This document shows positions 36,771 through 47,657 of a stretch of DNA of 64,000 bases, one piece after another (the first letter of the stretch is position 1; every line of letters starts with the position of its first letter). The DNA is from Atriophallophorus winterbourni. Taxonomy: Eukaryota; Platyhelminthes; Trematoda; Plagiorchiida; Microphallidae. The position numbers and the translations under genes were made by a program. Location of the stretch: positions 1-64,000 of the forward strand of contig JACCGJ010019206.1 of assembly GCA_013407085.1 (NCBI GenBank), read 5' to 3'. Under the pieces are notes generated by a model. The model saw only the letters and a list, made by a program, of their open reading frames with translations, was not told the DNA's origin and did not search any database.

Positions 36771-37313
36771 GGTTCCCGATGCTTTATCGAGACCTGACAT
36801 ACAAGATTTGTCTGCATGCACACGATTCTATCTCTTCTTTTTGGCTAACCATCAAAGTGAGATTGATACATCCGAACTCCCTAAGAGTCGTTTTTCAATT
36901 TGCAGCAAATCGGCTAACCCAACGATGGTCAAAAACATCCTAATAGATGGACTGAGAATTAACCACTTTGTTCATCTAGGAATTTTTACTACCGTAAAAG
37001 AAGTCATGCAATGCTCAGCCGCAGAGTTAGTTTGTGGTACTAACTTGTGTCTTTGTGTTGATCGTCTAAAACCAGCTTTCGTTGAGTCTAAGCCACCAAC
37101 TCCATCAAGCGTCATTACCCCCTCAATCACAACCGCCGTGTAATCCTCCTGTGCTTACCACTTCCCTCGTTCATCCCAATCCTCAAGTCCCTTCCAACCC
37201 CGTTCAAACTCGAACCGGCTTACATATGCATTGTACCCAAGGTCTTTCTGACTATGTGACCTCATGGGCATTTCGAGTGCGTTATCCTTTCTTTAAGCCA
37301 ATGTGGTGAACTA
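36771..37313 (+). pseudogene. Gypsy pol 3' end with internal deletions
   Basis: A 124-codon frame begins PDALSRPDIQ, the usual RNase H-to-integrase link. It then jumps to an integrase-end motif, TVKEVMQCSAAELVCGTNL, and jumps again to VDRLKPAFVESKPPTPSSVI and a stop. The integrase catalytic core has therefore been deleted. From about 37,055 to 37,230 the DNA matches the satellite 1 unit, and the final part reads QTRTGLHMHCTQGLSDYVTS, the usual Gypsy C-terminus. This copy shows that the satellite unit comes from the last 60-80 codons of this family. Confidence 0.78.
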
Positions 37314-37944
37314 CTTTCCCTTTGTATCTTCGTATTTTGTACATATAGATTTTGGCCTTGTATGGTTATTCGTCTTTTGGCCTAGCATGCATCATTGGAA
37401 TTAATGTTTGTAAGTTAGATTTTTTGGCGGTTTTCGAACTATCGGACTTTGGATTCTTCCGTGGTTGCGAAGTTTGTGTGTCTTACTTTGTGCGGGAATT
37501 GTGATTAACGGATCATCCAACATGTATGCTTATCCTCCACCTTGGATTCCATCTCTTGGATATTCCCTAGTGCATTATCTCGCTATCGTTGGATTTTACT
37601 GGATCATAACTTGGACATTTGCTCTTTTGCTTTTTTAGTGAGTTCACTACACAATCAGCGCATGTGGAGCAGCGCTGAAGTCCCAAAAGATCACAACGCT
37701 TACTAAGACCAACTAAAACATTGCAATTACAACCGAATAAACGATCGTACGAAACTTCAACGAAGGATGGTGTTGGGTAAATCACTTATACCCCGCAAAA
37801 AACTCCATTTCCACTACATACATATTGTCTGACCTGCCCATTAAAACAGACTTCCATCGATCTCATCCGCATTCACCATAACACGTCGGCTAATTCAATG
37901 TGCGTAATCATATAATGTATACTCAACTCGTCGTATCTATGAAT
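37314..37944. other. No recognisable gene
   Basis: AT-rich sequence after the Gypsy end. An LTR could start near the TGTACATATAG at about 37,337, but no second copy exists in the window to confirm it. A 72-codon cysteine-rich minus-strand frame (37,567-37,785) has no family I recognise. Confidence 0.5.
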
Positions 37945-38360
37945 ACAAGATTCAAGATTTAAGATTTATGGTTGAAAAAGCAATTAACTTTACAATAACC
38001 ATAGAGTGGAACTATAGGTACAAATGTATATATGTATAAATAAAATCGAAATCAATGGGACGATGATAGTTTATTATTAGTTGGGGGCAAAATTTGGATT
38101 AGCTCTCATATAATCGTTAAGTTTCGATTTGAATATAGATAAACTGTTTGAGCTTAGCAAATCAGCAGGTAGGGAATTCCAAACAAAGCACACATCGAAT
38201 AAAAATACCTTCAATATTTGTTCGTAACAACTAAATGCGTGGCATTTCGATCCGAATGCACTGCTATTCCTATCTCGCCTTAGATTGCTTATCATCATAT
38301 AAATATCATACACGTTAGATAATTCACATAATGATTCAAAAGTAAATCGTGGCACGCAAT
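37945..38360 (-). pseudogene. 3' end of a CR1-like LINE
   Basis: The minus-strand frame ends VCFVWNSLPADLL then SIFKSKLNDYMRANPNFAPN. This is the terminal segment found in the other LINE copies here, for example 44,200-44,346. The 3' UTR matches 44,350-44,480 (AACCATAGAGTGG, TTATGGTTG) and finishes in AAGATT-type repeats near 37,950-37,965. It is a 5'-truncated insertion. Confidence 0.8.
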
Positions 38361-39290
38361 CATTGCATCAAAATAATTTTGAGCAATTACTCACCTCGAT
38401 CTTTCATCCTCAAGCAGATCGCGTCATAGTACTGTCGCTGAAATTGTCGCGACTTCTTTGTTCACATATACGATGAATGTATACGTTCTCCTGTCTCACG
38501 CACACAATCCATCGAATGTCTATAATATATGAAAATTAAATAACACATCCAAAAATGTATATATATCTGTCGAAATATGTCTTCGTAATAACTTACATTG
38601 ATTGATCTTTTGTGATCCATACTGCGATCCCCGTTAGTGAAATCGTTTTTTTATTTTTATCTAACATTAGTCTGTTTACAATCTTGTTCACAAGCTATTG
38701 AGATTAAATTGCACGAAAAACAGAACTCACCGATATCCTAAGCATCTGTCAGTGGGAATCGTTCAATCCATCTGTGGCTGCACTCAACTGAGCAGTTGGT
38801 TTCTACTCCCCGGCTCACAAAATGAGCGTGATATTGTATTGAACGAAAAATAAGTTTGCTCTGTGATGATTACTCAATACTCTCATGTCCGCTGCAAATC
38901 GATAATGCGATGGTCGATAAACGCGTGAACGGAAATCAATCAATCGATAGCTGGGCTCGCAAGTGTTCAAATCGATTTGGATGCGCTAAACGTGTTTGAT
39001 AATGCTTTCAAGATTGATTAGAAGATTGTTAAAGAAAATATATTAAAAAGCATTTATAAAGCAATAAGTTATGGTAAAGTTAACTAAGAAATAGTTAAAA
39101 CCAGCCTCGTAGCGCGTTAATTAAACTTCACCGATTGCTGTTCCCGAGAAACGAAGATTATCACGATAGTTGTGGTGTGTGTGCGAAAACACAAGCACAG
39201 TCAGAGCCCGCACATGGGCTGAGATGCTGTCAAGTTGCCTAGGTCTAGACAGATAGTTGTATATATTTGAGACCGTATTCGTGGAAATAA
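38361..39290. other. No recognisable gene
   Basis: Both strands carry frequent stops and no domain I recognise. No repeat shared with the rest of the window was noticed. Confidence 0.5.
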
Positions 39291-39752
39291 TGTTTGCGAT
39301 GAATCGGTTAGAGCAGATTTTCGATAGCGTTAGCCTTCCGACCCGCGTCTGTGTCGATTGACTTAGGATAAACCGTCGTTCTTAGCTTGCCGTTGTCTTT
39401 CTGTGCGAGAAGTCTCCCTTCCATAGACTTGGTTTCTTTTGTAACCAGGATTTTTGGATCCAAATTATTAAGATTACTATGTAACTCTTCCAGTCTGTGG
39501 CGCTTTATGATGACGTATGTATGATCGACATAGCGCCCCCATATCTTTGGTTTTAAAGCTTCGTTTTTCAAAGCTATCTCTTCGAAATGCTCCATGTACA
39601 TATTCGCTGAATTTTCCTTTTGTTTGTATAGCTGTCCAGTAAATAACAAGTGGCTCATATTTCGACAAATTGCTACACCGTTGACTTTCTTGGACACTCA
39701 GGTTTGTACGATACTTCAAGGTCGTATCGGAATTGAGTGACTTCCTTGGCAA
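39291..39752 (-). pseudogene. Penelope-like RT fragment joined to element terminus
   Basis: Read on the minus strand: LLFTGQLYKQKENSA, YMEHFEEIALKNEALKP and KIWGRYVDHTYVIIKRHRLE, where the Penelope RT active site YVDD is YVDH. TTVYPKSIDTDAGRKAN follows. A frameshift splits the N-terminal part, and residues between KQKE and YMEHF (the GSPISPVLA stretch) are deleted. The frame then runs straight into sequence matching the end of the Penelope terminal repeat (CTCTAACCGATTCATCGC), so the region between RT and terminus is missing. Confidence 0.82.
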
Positions 39753-39779
39753 CGCTAAAGTGCTGGTAGTGTCGACATT

Positions 39780-40330
39780 GGTGATCCTTATAGGAAAGAC
39801 TTCACGCAGTGGCGGTTAAAATAAAGGCTGGGGCAAATGCGATGTACAAGGTGGATGCTGCGGATATATCAACAATCTGGTGTCCGGTTCTGCAGCGGGT
39901 AAGTATTAAAGTGTATAATGCCTAATGCACACGCGGCTAAAGCAAGTAGTCTTATGGGTCAGTGGACATTGATCACACCTGCACCCGAACAAAGCAATTA
40001 AGTGATTATACAAGATGCAGCCTACAAAGATTACCGTGGGTGCACACGAATTACGCAAGTAGTAGGGTCAGCGGATGTTATTAGCACCTGCACAATAAAA
40101 TAAACAATTAGAGGTTTAACACGCGTAAGGGGTGGATCAATTTGCCTTGATCTAGGCTGTCTACATTAGGTAACTTAGGATTGATCAGGTGAATGCAATT
40201 TAAAACTGAACTCTGTTCGTGCTGACACCAAAGGTTTTTTCGAAACTTCGGAGTCAGAAGCGAAACGCTACCAAAAATATGCTCTAATCAATTCATCGCA
40301 AACTTTCATTTCATGAAACACAGGTTATGA
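39780..40330 (+). pseudogene. Penelope GIY-YIG C-terminus plus terminal repeat
   Basis: On the plus strand, ERLHAVAVKIKAGANAMYK and ADISTIWCPVLQRV match the end of the GIY-YIG protein at 41,905-42,429 (ERLHAEAVEIIKAAANAV, ADIPTIWRSVLQRI). Downstream, 40,140-40,330 matches the Penelope terminal repeat, including CAGAAGCGAAACGCTACC. It lies back-to-back with the minus-strand RT fragment at 39,291-39,752. Confidence 0.7.
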
Positions 40331-40615
40331 TTTGCCTGAAAGTGCTGTCAGGCTTATGTGGGAAATATTATTATGTTGTCACGGGGTATTCAAAATACAT
40401 AATCCTGTGAAGTTGCAAAATGTTCGATTTTCTAACCGTAAATAATAAATAATCAGGGCATTAATTAAAATGTGCCATGGTAAATACTGAAATCCTTTGG
40501 GTGATCGTTACAGACCACAAATAGGACCAGCATAGGGATCATTTTTGTAGCGTTCAATTATGTTAACGAGGTTAACAAAATGCTGCTAAACATGTCAAGT
40601 AGAATTCTGAAGCCT
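40331..40615. other. No recognisable gene
   Basis: Short AT-rich stretch between a Penelope terminus and a LINE fragment. Nothing recognised. Confidence 0.4.
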
Positions 40616-41560
40616 ATTTTCGAATGGCAATCTAGGTTAAAGATTGGTCGAATCAACGTAAGACATAGAGATATGGCGTTGCATCCGTAGCCCAGAAAAC
40701 TGTCTGCTATCTTGATACGCTTCACAGCTGGTCGTTGAAGAGCAAACTGCCTTTTTACTTCAACAAATGCAGGATCATGAATGTGAGGAATGGAGTAGAG
40801 TTCACATATCATATAGGTTCGCATGTCCTTCAAAATTGCAGTGAAGGACAAAAATTTGGGTGTCTGGATATGCTCTAGTTTAAAAACCTCACTTCAAACT
40901 AACACTGCCTTTAAAAAAGCAACACGGGTCTACTCGAACGGGTATTCGGGAAATTTTTTGCGGAAGATATTCCCAACGATCATGAATACATATTTGAGAC
41001 CAGTCATGGAATACGGTGTGCAGTCATGGTCTCCGTGGTTCAAGAAGGATTTTTAACTTATGCGGCGAAACTATCACCGCTCAACAAAACTAGCACTCAG
41101 CATCCGAAACACGCCTTAAAAAGAAAGGTTAGCTCAACTGAATCTGTTCGATTTTCCCTATCGACGAATCAGAGGAGACCTTATCTTACTTTACAAAACA
41201 TTCCATACCCCGAACCATCCCTTGTAGGATTTATTCACACGATGGGATACGAGAAATTATCGGACCCATGAATATGTGCTGGTGGTACCCCATTCCCGCC
41301 TGAACATTAGAAGGCATTTTTACTCTGTCCGTGTCTGTTTTGCTTGGAACAGTTTACCTTCAACCGTTTCTCACTCCACAAGCTTGCACGAATTTAAAAC
41401 GAAATTAGACGAATTTTGATTGCATTATTCGTTTGACAAACACTTATATACTGCCTAATTTAATTTCTTATCTTGTTTATACACTTACATTTCAATTTTT
41501 TACCATCCTATGGTTGCTGTTAAGCTTGTTGCTTTTTAGTCCATTAAAACATTGAATCTA
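40616..41560 (+). pseudogene. 5'-truncated copy of the CR1-like LINE
   Basis: From GACTGTCTGCTATCTTGATACG (about 40,695) onward it tracks 47,463-48,300 of the longer LINE. It gives LHSWSLKSKLPFYFNKCR, YLRPVMEYGVQSWSPW, VVPHSRLN, VRVCFAWNSLPSTV and DEF. Frameshifts and stops break the frame. The 3' UTR (TACCATCCTATGGTTG) ends near CATTGAATC at about 41,550. It is a separate, older insertion of the same family. Confidence 0.85.
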
Positions 41561-41585
41561 ATTTTTTATATCATGATATACTATT

Positions 41586-42497
41586 TCAACCAGGTATTTG
41601 AAAATATTCGAGACAGATCGGGAGTCCATAATCATGAAAAAAAGAGTTTGCAATGAATCGGTTATAGCACGATTTCGGTAACGTTTCGCTTCTGATCACA
41701 GAAGCTTCGTCAGACCAAGGATGTCGGTACGAACAGTATTCAGGTTTAAATGACATTCTCTTGACCAATCCTGAGTTCTCTAAGCAAGACATAGGAGATC
41801 AAGATAATTGATCACACCTCCTACTTGCTGTGTTCATCCCTAATTATTTATTAATTGCACAGGTCAGCGTCTGCTGACAAACTGCTTACGTAACCATGTG
41901 CGTATTAGGTGTGATGTTCGTTAATCTTTATCCGCTGCAAAACCGAACGCCAGATAGTTGGGATATCCGCCTCATCCACCTTGTTCACCGCATTCGCCGC
42001 AGCCTTTATTATTTCAACAGCCTCGGCGTGAAGTCTTTCCCTATAAGATTTCACACCCCGTCTTATCACTTTCACGTTATCAAGGTCTACGCTGTGTCCA
42101 GTGTCTAGCACGTGTTCAACTAGGGCAGAATCCCGAATCAGTGATTGATATTCACTGGGATTTCGGGGTCGCTTTCCCACTCGTTTCCTGTGTTCGTTTA
42201 CCCTAGTGCAGAGTTCTCTAGACGTTTGTCCAATGTAAAGACCCGCGCAACCCTTGCATTTGATTTTGTAGATGCAGTTGATCGCACAACCTAAAGGAGT
42301 CTTATCTTTGAGATGCATTAATAAGGAGATGAGAGTTCTACCTCCCTTATATGTAAATCTAATACATGCGTTATTCAACATTCGACATCTTCCTTCGGAA
42401 CCTCTTTTGACATACGGTAGAGATACCATAGCTCGCTAAACTATTTCCGTTTTCGGTTGCGGATGCTTAACTCGGTTCAATTGGCGCTTAATTAAGC
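41586..42497 (-). pseudogene. 3' half of a Penelope-like element: GIY-YIG domain and terminal repeat
   Basis: The minus-strand frame 42,429-41,905 (174 codons) is open. It runs GRCRMLNNACIRFTYK, the CxxC-bearing start YKIKCKGCAGLYIGQTS (about residues 54-70), RELCTRVNEH (71-80), EHVLDTGHSVDLDNV, and SYRERLHAEAVEIIK with the conserved Glu region (about 128-142), then a stop. This is the GIY-YIG endonuclease typical of Penelope-like elements, which follows the RT. The RT itself is absent because a LINE sits at 42,498. Downstream, 41,600-41,830 is the element's terminal repeat with a hammerhead-like motif. This is the best kept endonuclease of its type in the window. Confidence 0.85.
41683..41713 (-). 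other. Hammerhead-ribozyme-like core in Penelope terminal repeat
   Basis: The minus strand reads CTGACGA, A, GCTTCTG, a 4-base loop, CAGAAGC, GAAAC. That is the CUGANGA box, a perfect 7-bp stem and the GAAA box of a hammerhead. One extra A separates the first box from the stem. Penelope-like elements are known to carry hammerhead motifs in their terminal repeats. Helices I and III are not clearly closed by eye, so activity is uncertain. Confidence 0.45.
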
Positions 42498-43215
42498 TTA
42501 AAGATTCAAGATTCAAGATTCAAGAATTTATGGTCACAAAAAGCACATAGCTTCACAATTACCATATCATAGTAAATATGCGTTCAATAAGAGGTATAAA
42601 AAACAATTATACGATGTCACTGGAGTCAAGTAATATGCTTACCCTGAGTCAATACACAGGCATCGTCAAATCGTTATGTAACAAATAAGTGTCCAAGGTT
42701 CGAGTGAATGTTTGGATACAGGGAGAGGTGATAATTGCTTCGGGAAGGGCATTCCACAGGAAACAGACACGTACCGAATAGAAATATCGGCGACAATTAG
42801 TACGGGAATGGGGAATTTGTAGTGCCGCTGAGTGGCTACGTGTAATTCCTGATTCACGGTATTTGAACAAATGTTTGAGTGGATGATCTGGAGTATTCAA
42901 TATCTTGTAAGTAATGATAACGTCACTTCGAAGTCTACGTTGAAGGGGAGTGGGGAGCTTTAGCTTTTTCAACCTTTCCTCGTATGTAAGGTCTCGAAAA
43001 CCACGCACGAGTTTAGTTGCACGATGATATATCCTGTCAAGCAAGAATATATCTTTTTTCATCCACGGAGTCCATGCTTGCGATACATGTTCCATTGTGG
43101 GAATTAAGTAGGTCTTCATGATGCTTGGCAACGTTACAGGCGTAAAGGTTCTGAAGATCCGTCGAAGCATACCTAGAAGCTTTGAAGCACGCTTGTAAAT
43201 GACCTCACAATTCAA
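42498..43215 (-). pseudogene. CR1-like LINE 3' fragment inserted in a Penelope element
   Basis: The 188-codon minus-strand frame gives NCEVIYKRASKLLGMLRR, YLIPTMEHVSQAWTPW, the IYHRATKLVRG and LKKLKLPTPLQRRLR blocks, LQIPHSRTNCRRYFYS and VRVCFLWNALP, then a stop. It is the RT-distal C-terminal part of a LINE ORF2. A 3' UTR of about 110 bp follows and ends in three GATTCAA repeats at 42,501-42,530, directly against Penelope sequence. Only the 3' end was inserted, as is usual for target-primed reverse transcription. Confidence 0.85.
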
Positions 43216-43358
43216 AGAAATTTGAGTGGAATCGGTTAGAATAGTTAGTTAGAATAGACCAAAAAACTATTCTAACCGATTACACTCAAATTTCTTTGCA
43301 TTATGAATACACGAACGGTCCCAAACATATTCCAATCGATTGCTGACCTCACAATTCA
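43201..43358. repeat. 130-bp palindromic insertion flanked by 14-bp direct repeats
   Basis: GACCTCACAATTCA occurs at 43,201-43,214 and again at 43,345-43,358. Between them lies a 32-bp inverted repeat, 43,213-43,244 and 43,267-43,298, with a 22-base loop and one mismatch. The arm (ATTCTAACCGATT.CACTCAAA) resembles the tail of the Penelope terminal repeats (TATAACCGATTCATTGCAAA). Confidence 0.7.
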
Positions 43359-43823
43359 TTACTTACTTGATCTTACTTGACGTGACGTGCGGTTGGATTA
43401 ATTTTGACCTCCGATATTTTGGGATATAACTTTCTTGGTTTTCATCCGATCGGTTTGATTTTTGGATATCTATCTGAAAGCTTGCTACGTCGGATCTATT
43501 CATACAAGAATCATCCATCTGCGACGTGTCGTTCTTTGTGTACGTCAACCGTGGATTTTTCTACAGTTTGTTCGTTTATTGGAATCGCTTTTGTGTTTCT
43601 GCTGTTCGATTACCCCATTGGTGTTTATCACTGTCGGGAACTACTCGGAGAAATACACAACGTGATATCAAATTCACGCCAAAAATCTCAAAGGGAATCT
43701 GGCAAATTAGCAGCTAAATCGAGTGACGAAATTTTCCGACAACCCGTCATTTTCCGTCAACTCCGCCAAATACCACACAAACCAACCGCAGCCGTATCGA
43801 TTTTTGTGCTCTGATTTGTACTT
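43359..43823 (+). other. Probable 5' untranslated region of the CR1-like LINE
   Basis: A 136-codon frame at 43,404-43,814 and a 67-codon overlapping one have no recognised domain. The stretch ends directly at the LINE ORF1 start (ATG at 43,842), so it may be the element's 5' UTR, but its left boundary cannot be fixed from one copy. Confidence 0.35.
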
Positions 43824-43841
43824 TTGGTTGACCCCGTTAAC

Positions 43842-44057
43842 ATGAAACAATCTGATGTTCGCGAAACGTGCGTCGTCTGCATGAAAGTCGTCAGTGGTAA
43901 GGTCAAATCTGTCACGTGTCAAAACTGTTCCCACAAATGCCACGCAAAATGCGACAAATCATTGACCTCGGATGCGCTATCGATCCTGATGGATGAAAAC
44001 ATGCCTGGTGTATGCTACGTGTGCAAAAGTTGTCGAGCTAAACCAAACGCAGATTTA
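43842..44057 (+). pseudogene. LINE ORF1, PHD-finger part
   Basis: From the ATG at 43,842 (MKQSDVRETCVVCMKVVSG) the Cys/His spacing runs CVVC, then TCQNCSHKCHAKC, then CYVCKSC. This is a PHD/RING-like zinc finger of about 60 residues, as found in CR1-type ORF1 proteins, where it probably mediates protein contacts in the retrotransposition particle. The frame does not reach its natural continuation. At about residue 72 (SCRAKPNA) it runs into another LINE's 3' end and stops at 44,349. Confidence 0.78.
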
Positions 44058-44481
44058 AGGAGACTGCGAGCCGACCTCCTCCTCACATTCAAAATCCTTA
44101 ACAGTGTTTCCCACCCTTTGGATATACTATTTCACCGACGAACATCCAGCAACAACCGCGGTCACAACTGCAAGTTGGAAATACCCCACTCCAATCAGAA
44201 CTGTCGCAGGTATTTTTATTCTGTGCGTATTTGTTTCGCTTGGAATTCCCTGCCAGCCGATTTGGTAAGCTCAAACACTTTTTCTATATTTAAATTAAAA
44301 CTAGACGATTTCCTGAGAGCCAATCCAAATTATGCCCCGAACTATTTATAATCTATCGTTACCAGAATTATTTTGATTTTGACATTTTTCTACACACATA
44401 TACACTTGTACCTATAGTTTAACTGCATGGTTATTGTAAAGTAATTGCTTTTTCAACCATAAAATCTTGAATCTTGAATCT
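44058..44481 (+). mobile_element. Short LINE 3' end inserted into ORF1
   Basis: The sequence reads RLRADLLLTFKILNSVSH, LEIPHSNQNCRRYFYS, VRICFAWNSLPADLV and LDDFLRANPNYAPNYL, then a stop at 44,349-44,351. A 3' UTR follows with three TTGAATC repeats at about 44,466-44,485. It is close to the fragment at 37,945-38,360. The host ORF1 continues right after the repeats, so this is a later 5'-truncated insertion. No clear target duplication was seen. Confidence 0.8.
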
Positions 44482-45388
44482 TGAACTGCTCGAACAAGTG
44501 TTGCGCAAAGCAACCTGGATGATCGGATGCTGAGCTTAGAGCTTATCATACAAACGTTGAAGACATCGGTAGAGACGCAAAAGTCTCAGTTTGCCAGTAT
44601 GTTTTTCAATAAATCGGAAACCACTGACGGTAATACCAGTCAGATAAACGCTAAATCTTCGATCTTTCAACACGAATGTTCAGCTGTTGCAACTGTGCCG
44701 GAGTGTCTTGAGGAGCGTCCTTTTCATCAAAAGGCCACCTTTACAAATGCGACTGTTAAAGGCCTGTCTGCCCAAAACATTCTTGGTTCGCAAAAAGATA
44801 CGAAGCCAAAGCCACCTGCTCACCCGAAGGATCAGCGACAACCCTTAGGTTCAAAACCAAAAGGGCCGAAAGGACCAGCAACAAAACCAAACGAAACAGA
44901 GGGATGATCGAAGTATAATCCTTTTGGGAGTTCCAGAAGCTGATGAAGCAACTGATAAAGCGGAGCAGCGCAAACACGATCAGTTACAATGGAGATTCCT
45001 CAGTGATATACTTGGTTTGCATGATGTAGCTGTGACGGACACGTTCCGCATCCCCAAATCTACGAATTATAAGGGCATCGGTCCTAAGCCCCTTAAAATA
45101 ACGTTCTTGCGTAATGATATGTTGAACACGGTCAAAACTCGTTGGGAAAATGGCCGCAGAATAATCCCGCGAGAAATTAGACTAGGTGCATCGAAACACC
45201 ATATTGGAAAGATAGATGCACCACTAAGTTCAATAGAAACACTACCAAGTCAATCAGTTGTTGACGTGTCAGAAACAATTTCAGCCGATACGATAGATCA
45301 CTGTGTTCCAACAGTACAACTCCAAAACGATCAAGCATCCCTGCAAGCAAAAAACCTTCAGTTGCCGACTCTGGAGGAGTCGGCCTAA
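44482..45388 (+). pseudogene. LINE ORF1, coiled and RRM-like remainder
   Basis: The frame open through 44,907 contains LDDRMLSLELIIQTLKTSVE, a likely short coiled segment, and a Lys/Pro-rich stretch ending at a stop. A second frame, 44,924-45,388, begins VPEADEATDKAEQRKHDQ and includes VTDTFRIPKSTNYKG, PKPLKITFLRNDM and ENGRRIIPREIR. That resembles the RRM or transposase-22-like nucleic-acid-binding part of LINE ORF1 proteins. A frameshift at about 44,905-44,925 separates the two. The order after the PHD finger supports one ancestral ORF1. Confidence 0.65.
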
Positions 45389-45451
45389 CATATATTCTGC
45401 ACTCCACTAGCCTTCTTCCCCACACCCCATCCTTGTTGAGAAAAACAACTA

Positions 45452-47657
45452 TGAAATGCATCTACACCAACGCACAATGTCTCGGAAACAAAATCGGTGA
45501 ACTGCGTGCAGTTTTTTGAGATGTTCACCAGACATCATCGCCGTAACGGAAACGTGGCTGCAGACTCAGCAAACAAATAGTGAACTAGAATTACCAGGAA
45601 TGTCACTTATTCGTCATGACCGTGAAACCAGAGGAGGAGGAGTAGCTTTGTATTATAGCCAAAACCTTCTGTGCGGTGAGATTACGGATCCAGACATCGT
45701 GTTACGGGATACACTCTGGTGCTCAATCCGACTAGCTAACGGCGAAGACTGTGTTTTGGGAGTAGTATATCGCCCACCGTCTGCACAGGAAACTTACAAT
45801 CTGGCCCTACTGGATAAAATTCGCATGGTTACTTCCAGATACACTTGTGGATTTTTGATTATGGGTGACTTCAATTTACCGAATCTGCAGAGCAGTACCA
45901 TTTACCCAGAACACTCCCTCGAGCGCGCATTCAGTGAGTTGTTTGACGATATTCCTCTTTATAACCACATTACATGTAATACCCGATACCGCGGAAACGA
46001 TTTACCCTCACTCTTAGATCTCGTTCTGACAAGCAATGAACATGACATTGATAACGTTGCTTACGAAAGTCCACTGGGACTAAGTGATCACGTCGTCATC
46101 CAGTTTGACTATCTGTTTGAAGCTGTAAGAACAAATGATGCCCGTAAAAGAGTTAGGCGGATCAACACTATGGCGTTGAGTGATGCTCTGAAAAACACGT
46201 TTAACTGCCAACCGGAAACCAGCAACGTACATGACTTTTGGATATGGCTAATATCTAATCTCAAAAGTTCAATCGAAGTGAGCTCCGAATTTGTCCTCAG
46301 GAACTCAAGAAAAAACTTTGAATTTAAATTAAGAAGCCGAACTCGTAAGTGGTTAACGGTACGAAACATTGCTTGGCGACACCATCGGCAAAACCCATCA
46401 TCCGAGACCTGGGAAACATTCCGTTTACTGCGGAACAAAGTAAACAAATTTGTCATCCAAGACAAGTTGTGCTTCCAAGAAGTGATATCAAGCATGATGG
46501 AGCGAAACCCCAAAATACTATATCGTATGGTTAACGATCAAGCTAAGGTGAAACCTGGAGTAGCGTCCGTGAACACATCAGCTGGACCAACAACAACTGC
46601 AGCAGAAACTGCTGATGCTTTAGCCACGTTTTATTCATCGGTATTCAACCCGATAGAACATGCAATAAACAGCCCAAATCCAACACTTTCAAACACGGTT
46701 GCCCTAAGTGAAATAAGTGTCACTGAGAAACGCGTCCTCCAAGGTTTATTTAATCTTAAAACCGGAAAGTCTCCTGGGGCCGACGGAATAACCCCGAAAA
46801 TATTGAAGCAATTTGCGAGTTTGGTATACAAACCACTCACTTATCTGTTCGAGCAAACACTGGCAAGTGGAGTGATTCCTACAGATTGGAAACGAGGAAT
46901 AATTTCTCCAATTTACAAAGGTGGAAATCGCTCCGATGTTTCCAATTACCGACCCGTTACTCTGTTACCAGTGATTTCAAAATTACTTGAGCGACTCATT
47001 GTTGACGATCTAATGAAACACTTCGAGAATAATCAGTTGCTTTCGAGGAACCAGCATGGATTCAGACGAAATTATTCCTGTTTGTCTAATTTACTGGTAA
47101 CGCTAGATGATTGGACAAAATCGGTAGATAAAGGACAAGCAATACACGCGTGCTACTTGGATATTTCAAAAGCATTCGATCGTGTTGACCATTCCCTACT
47201 ACTGCAGAAGCTTGAAAGGCTTGGTATCACTGGAAAGTTGCTGAATTGGCTAAATGACTACCTAACAAATCGCACTAACCAGGTACGTGTTGATGGTGCA
47301 TTATCCAAACCAATTGCAGCAACTAGCGGAGTTCCCCAAGGCTCAGTCCTTGGTCCGATCCTCTTTCTGGTTTATGTCAATGAAATACCGGAAATTGTTC
47401 GATGTAACATTTCGTTATTTGCGGACGACATAAAGATTTGGCGCAGCATTCGTAGTCCAGAAGACTGTCTGCTATTACAAAAGGATCTTGATACGCTTCA
47501 CAGCTGGTCGTTGAAGAACAAACTGCCGTTTAACTTCAACAAATGCAGGATCATGAATGTGGGGAATCGAGTAGAGTTCACATATCACATAGGTTCGCAT
47601 GTCTTGAAAATTGCAGTGAAGAAAAAAGATTGGGTGTCTGGATATGCTCCAGTTTAA
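45452..47657 (+). pseudogene. LINE ORF2: endonuclease and reverse transcriptase
   Basis: The likely original start at 45,452 (MKCIYTNAQCLGNKIGEL) reaches a stop in a T run near 45,515; the main frame is open from 45,516 to 47,657 (713 codons). The endonuclease shows IIAVTETWL (about residues 7-15), HDRETRGGGVALYYS, GVVYRPP, LIMGDFNLP and LSDHVVIQFD (about 190-199). The RT shows KSPGADGITPKILK, NYRPVTLLPVISK (about 477-489), [44 protein letters not shown] (about 603-617) and the active site LFADD (634-638). All catalytic landmarks are present. The frame shifts at about 47,615 and the C-terminus continues in other frames. Confidence 0.9.

Noticed and set aside
37337..37800. Gypsy 3' LTR
   Set aside because: It is in the right place, but there is no second copy, no clear end and no purine tract.
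43404..43814. 136-codon frame upstream of the LINE as a separate gene
   Set aside because: It overlaps other frames, has no domain and is better explained as LINE 5' UTR.
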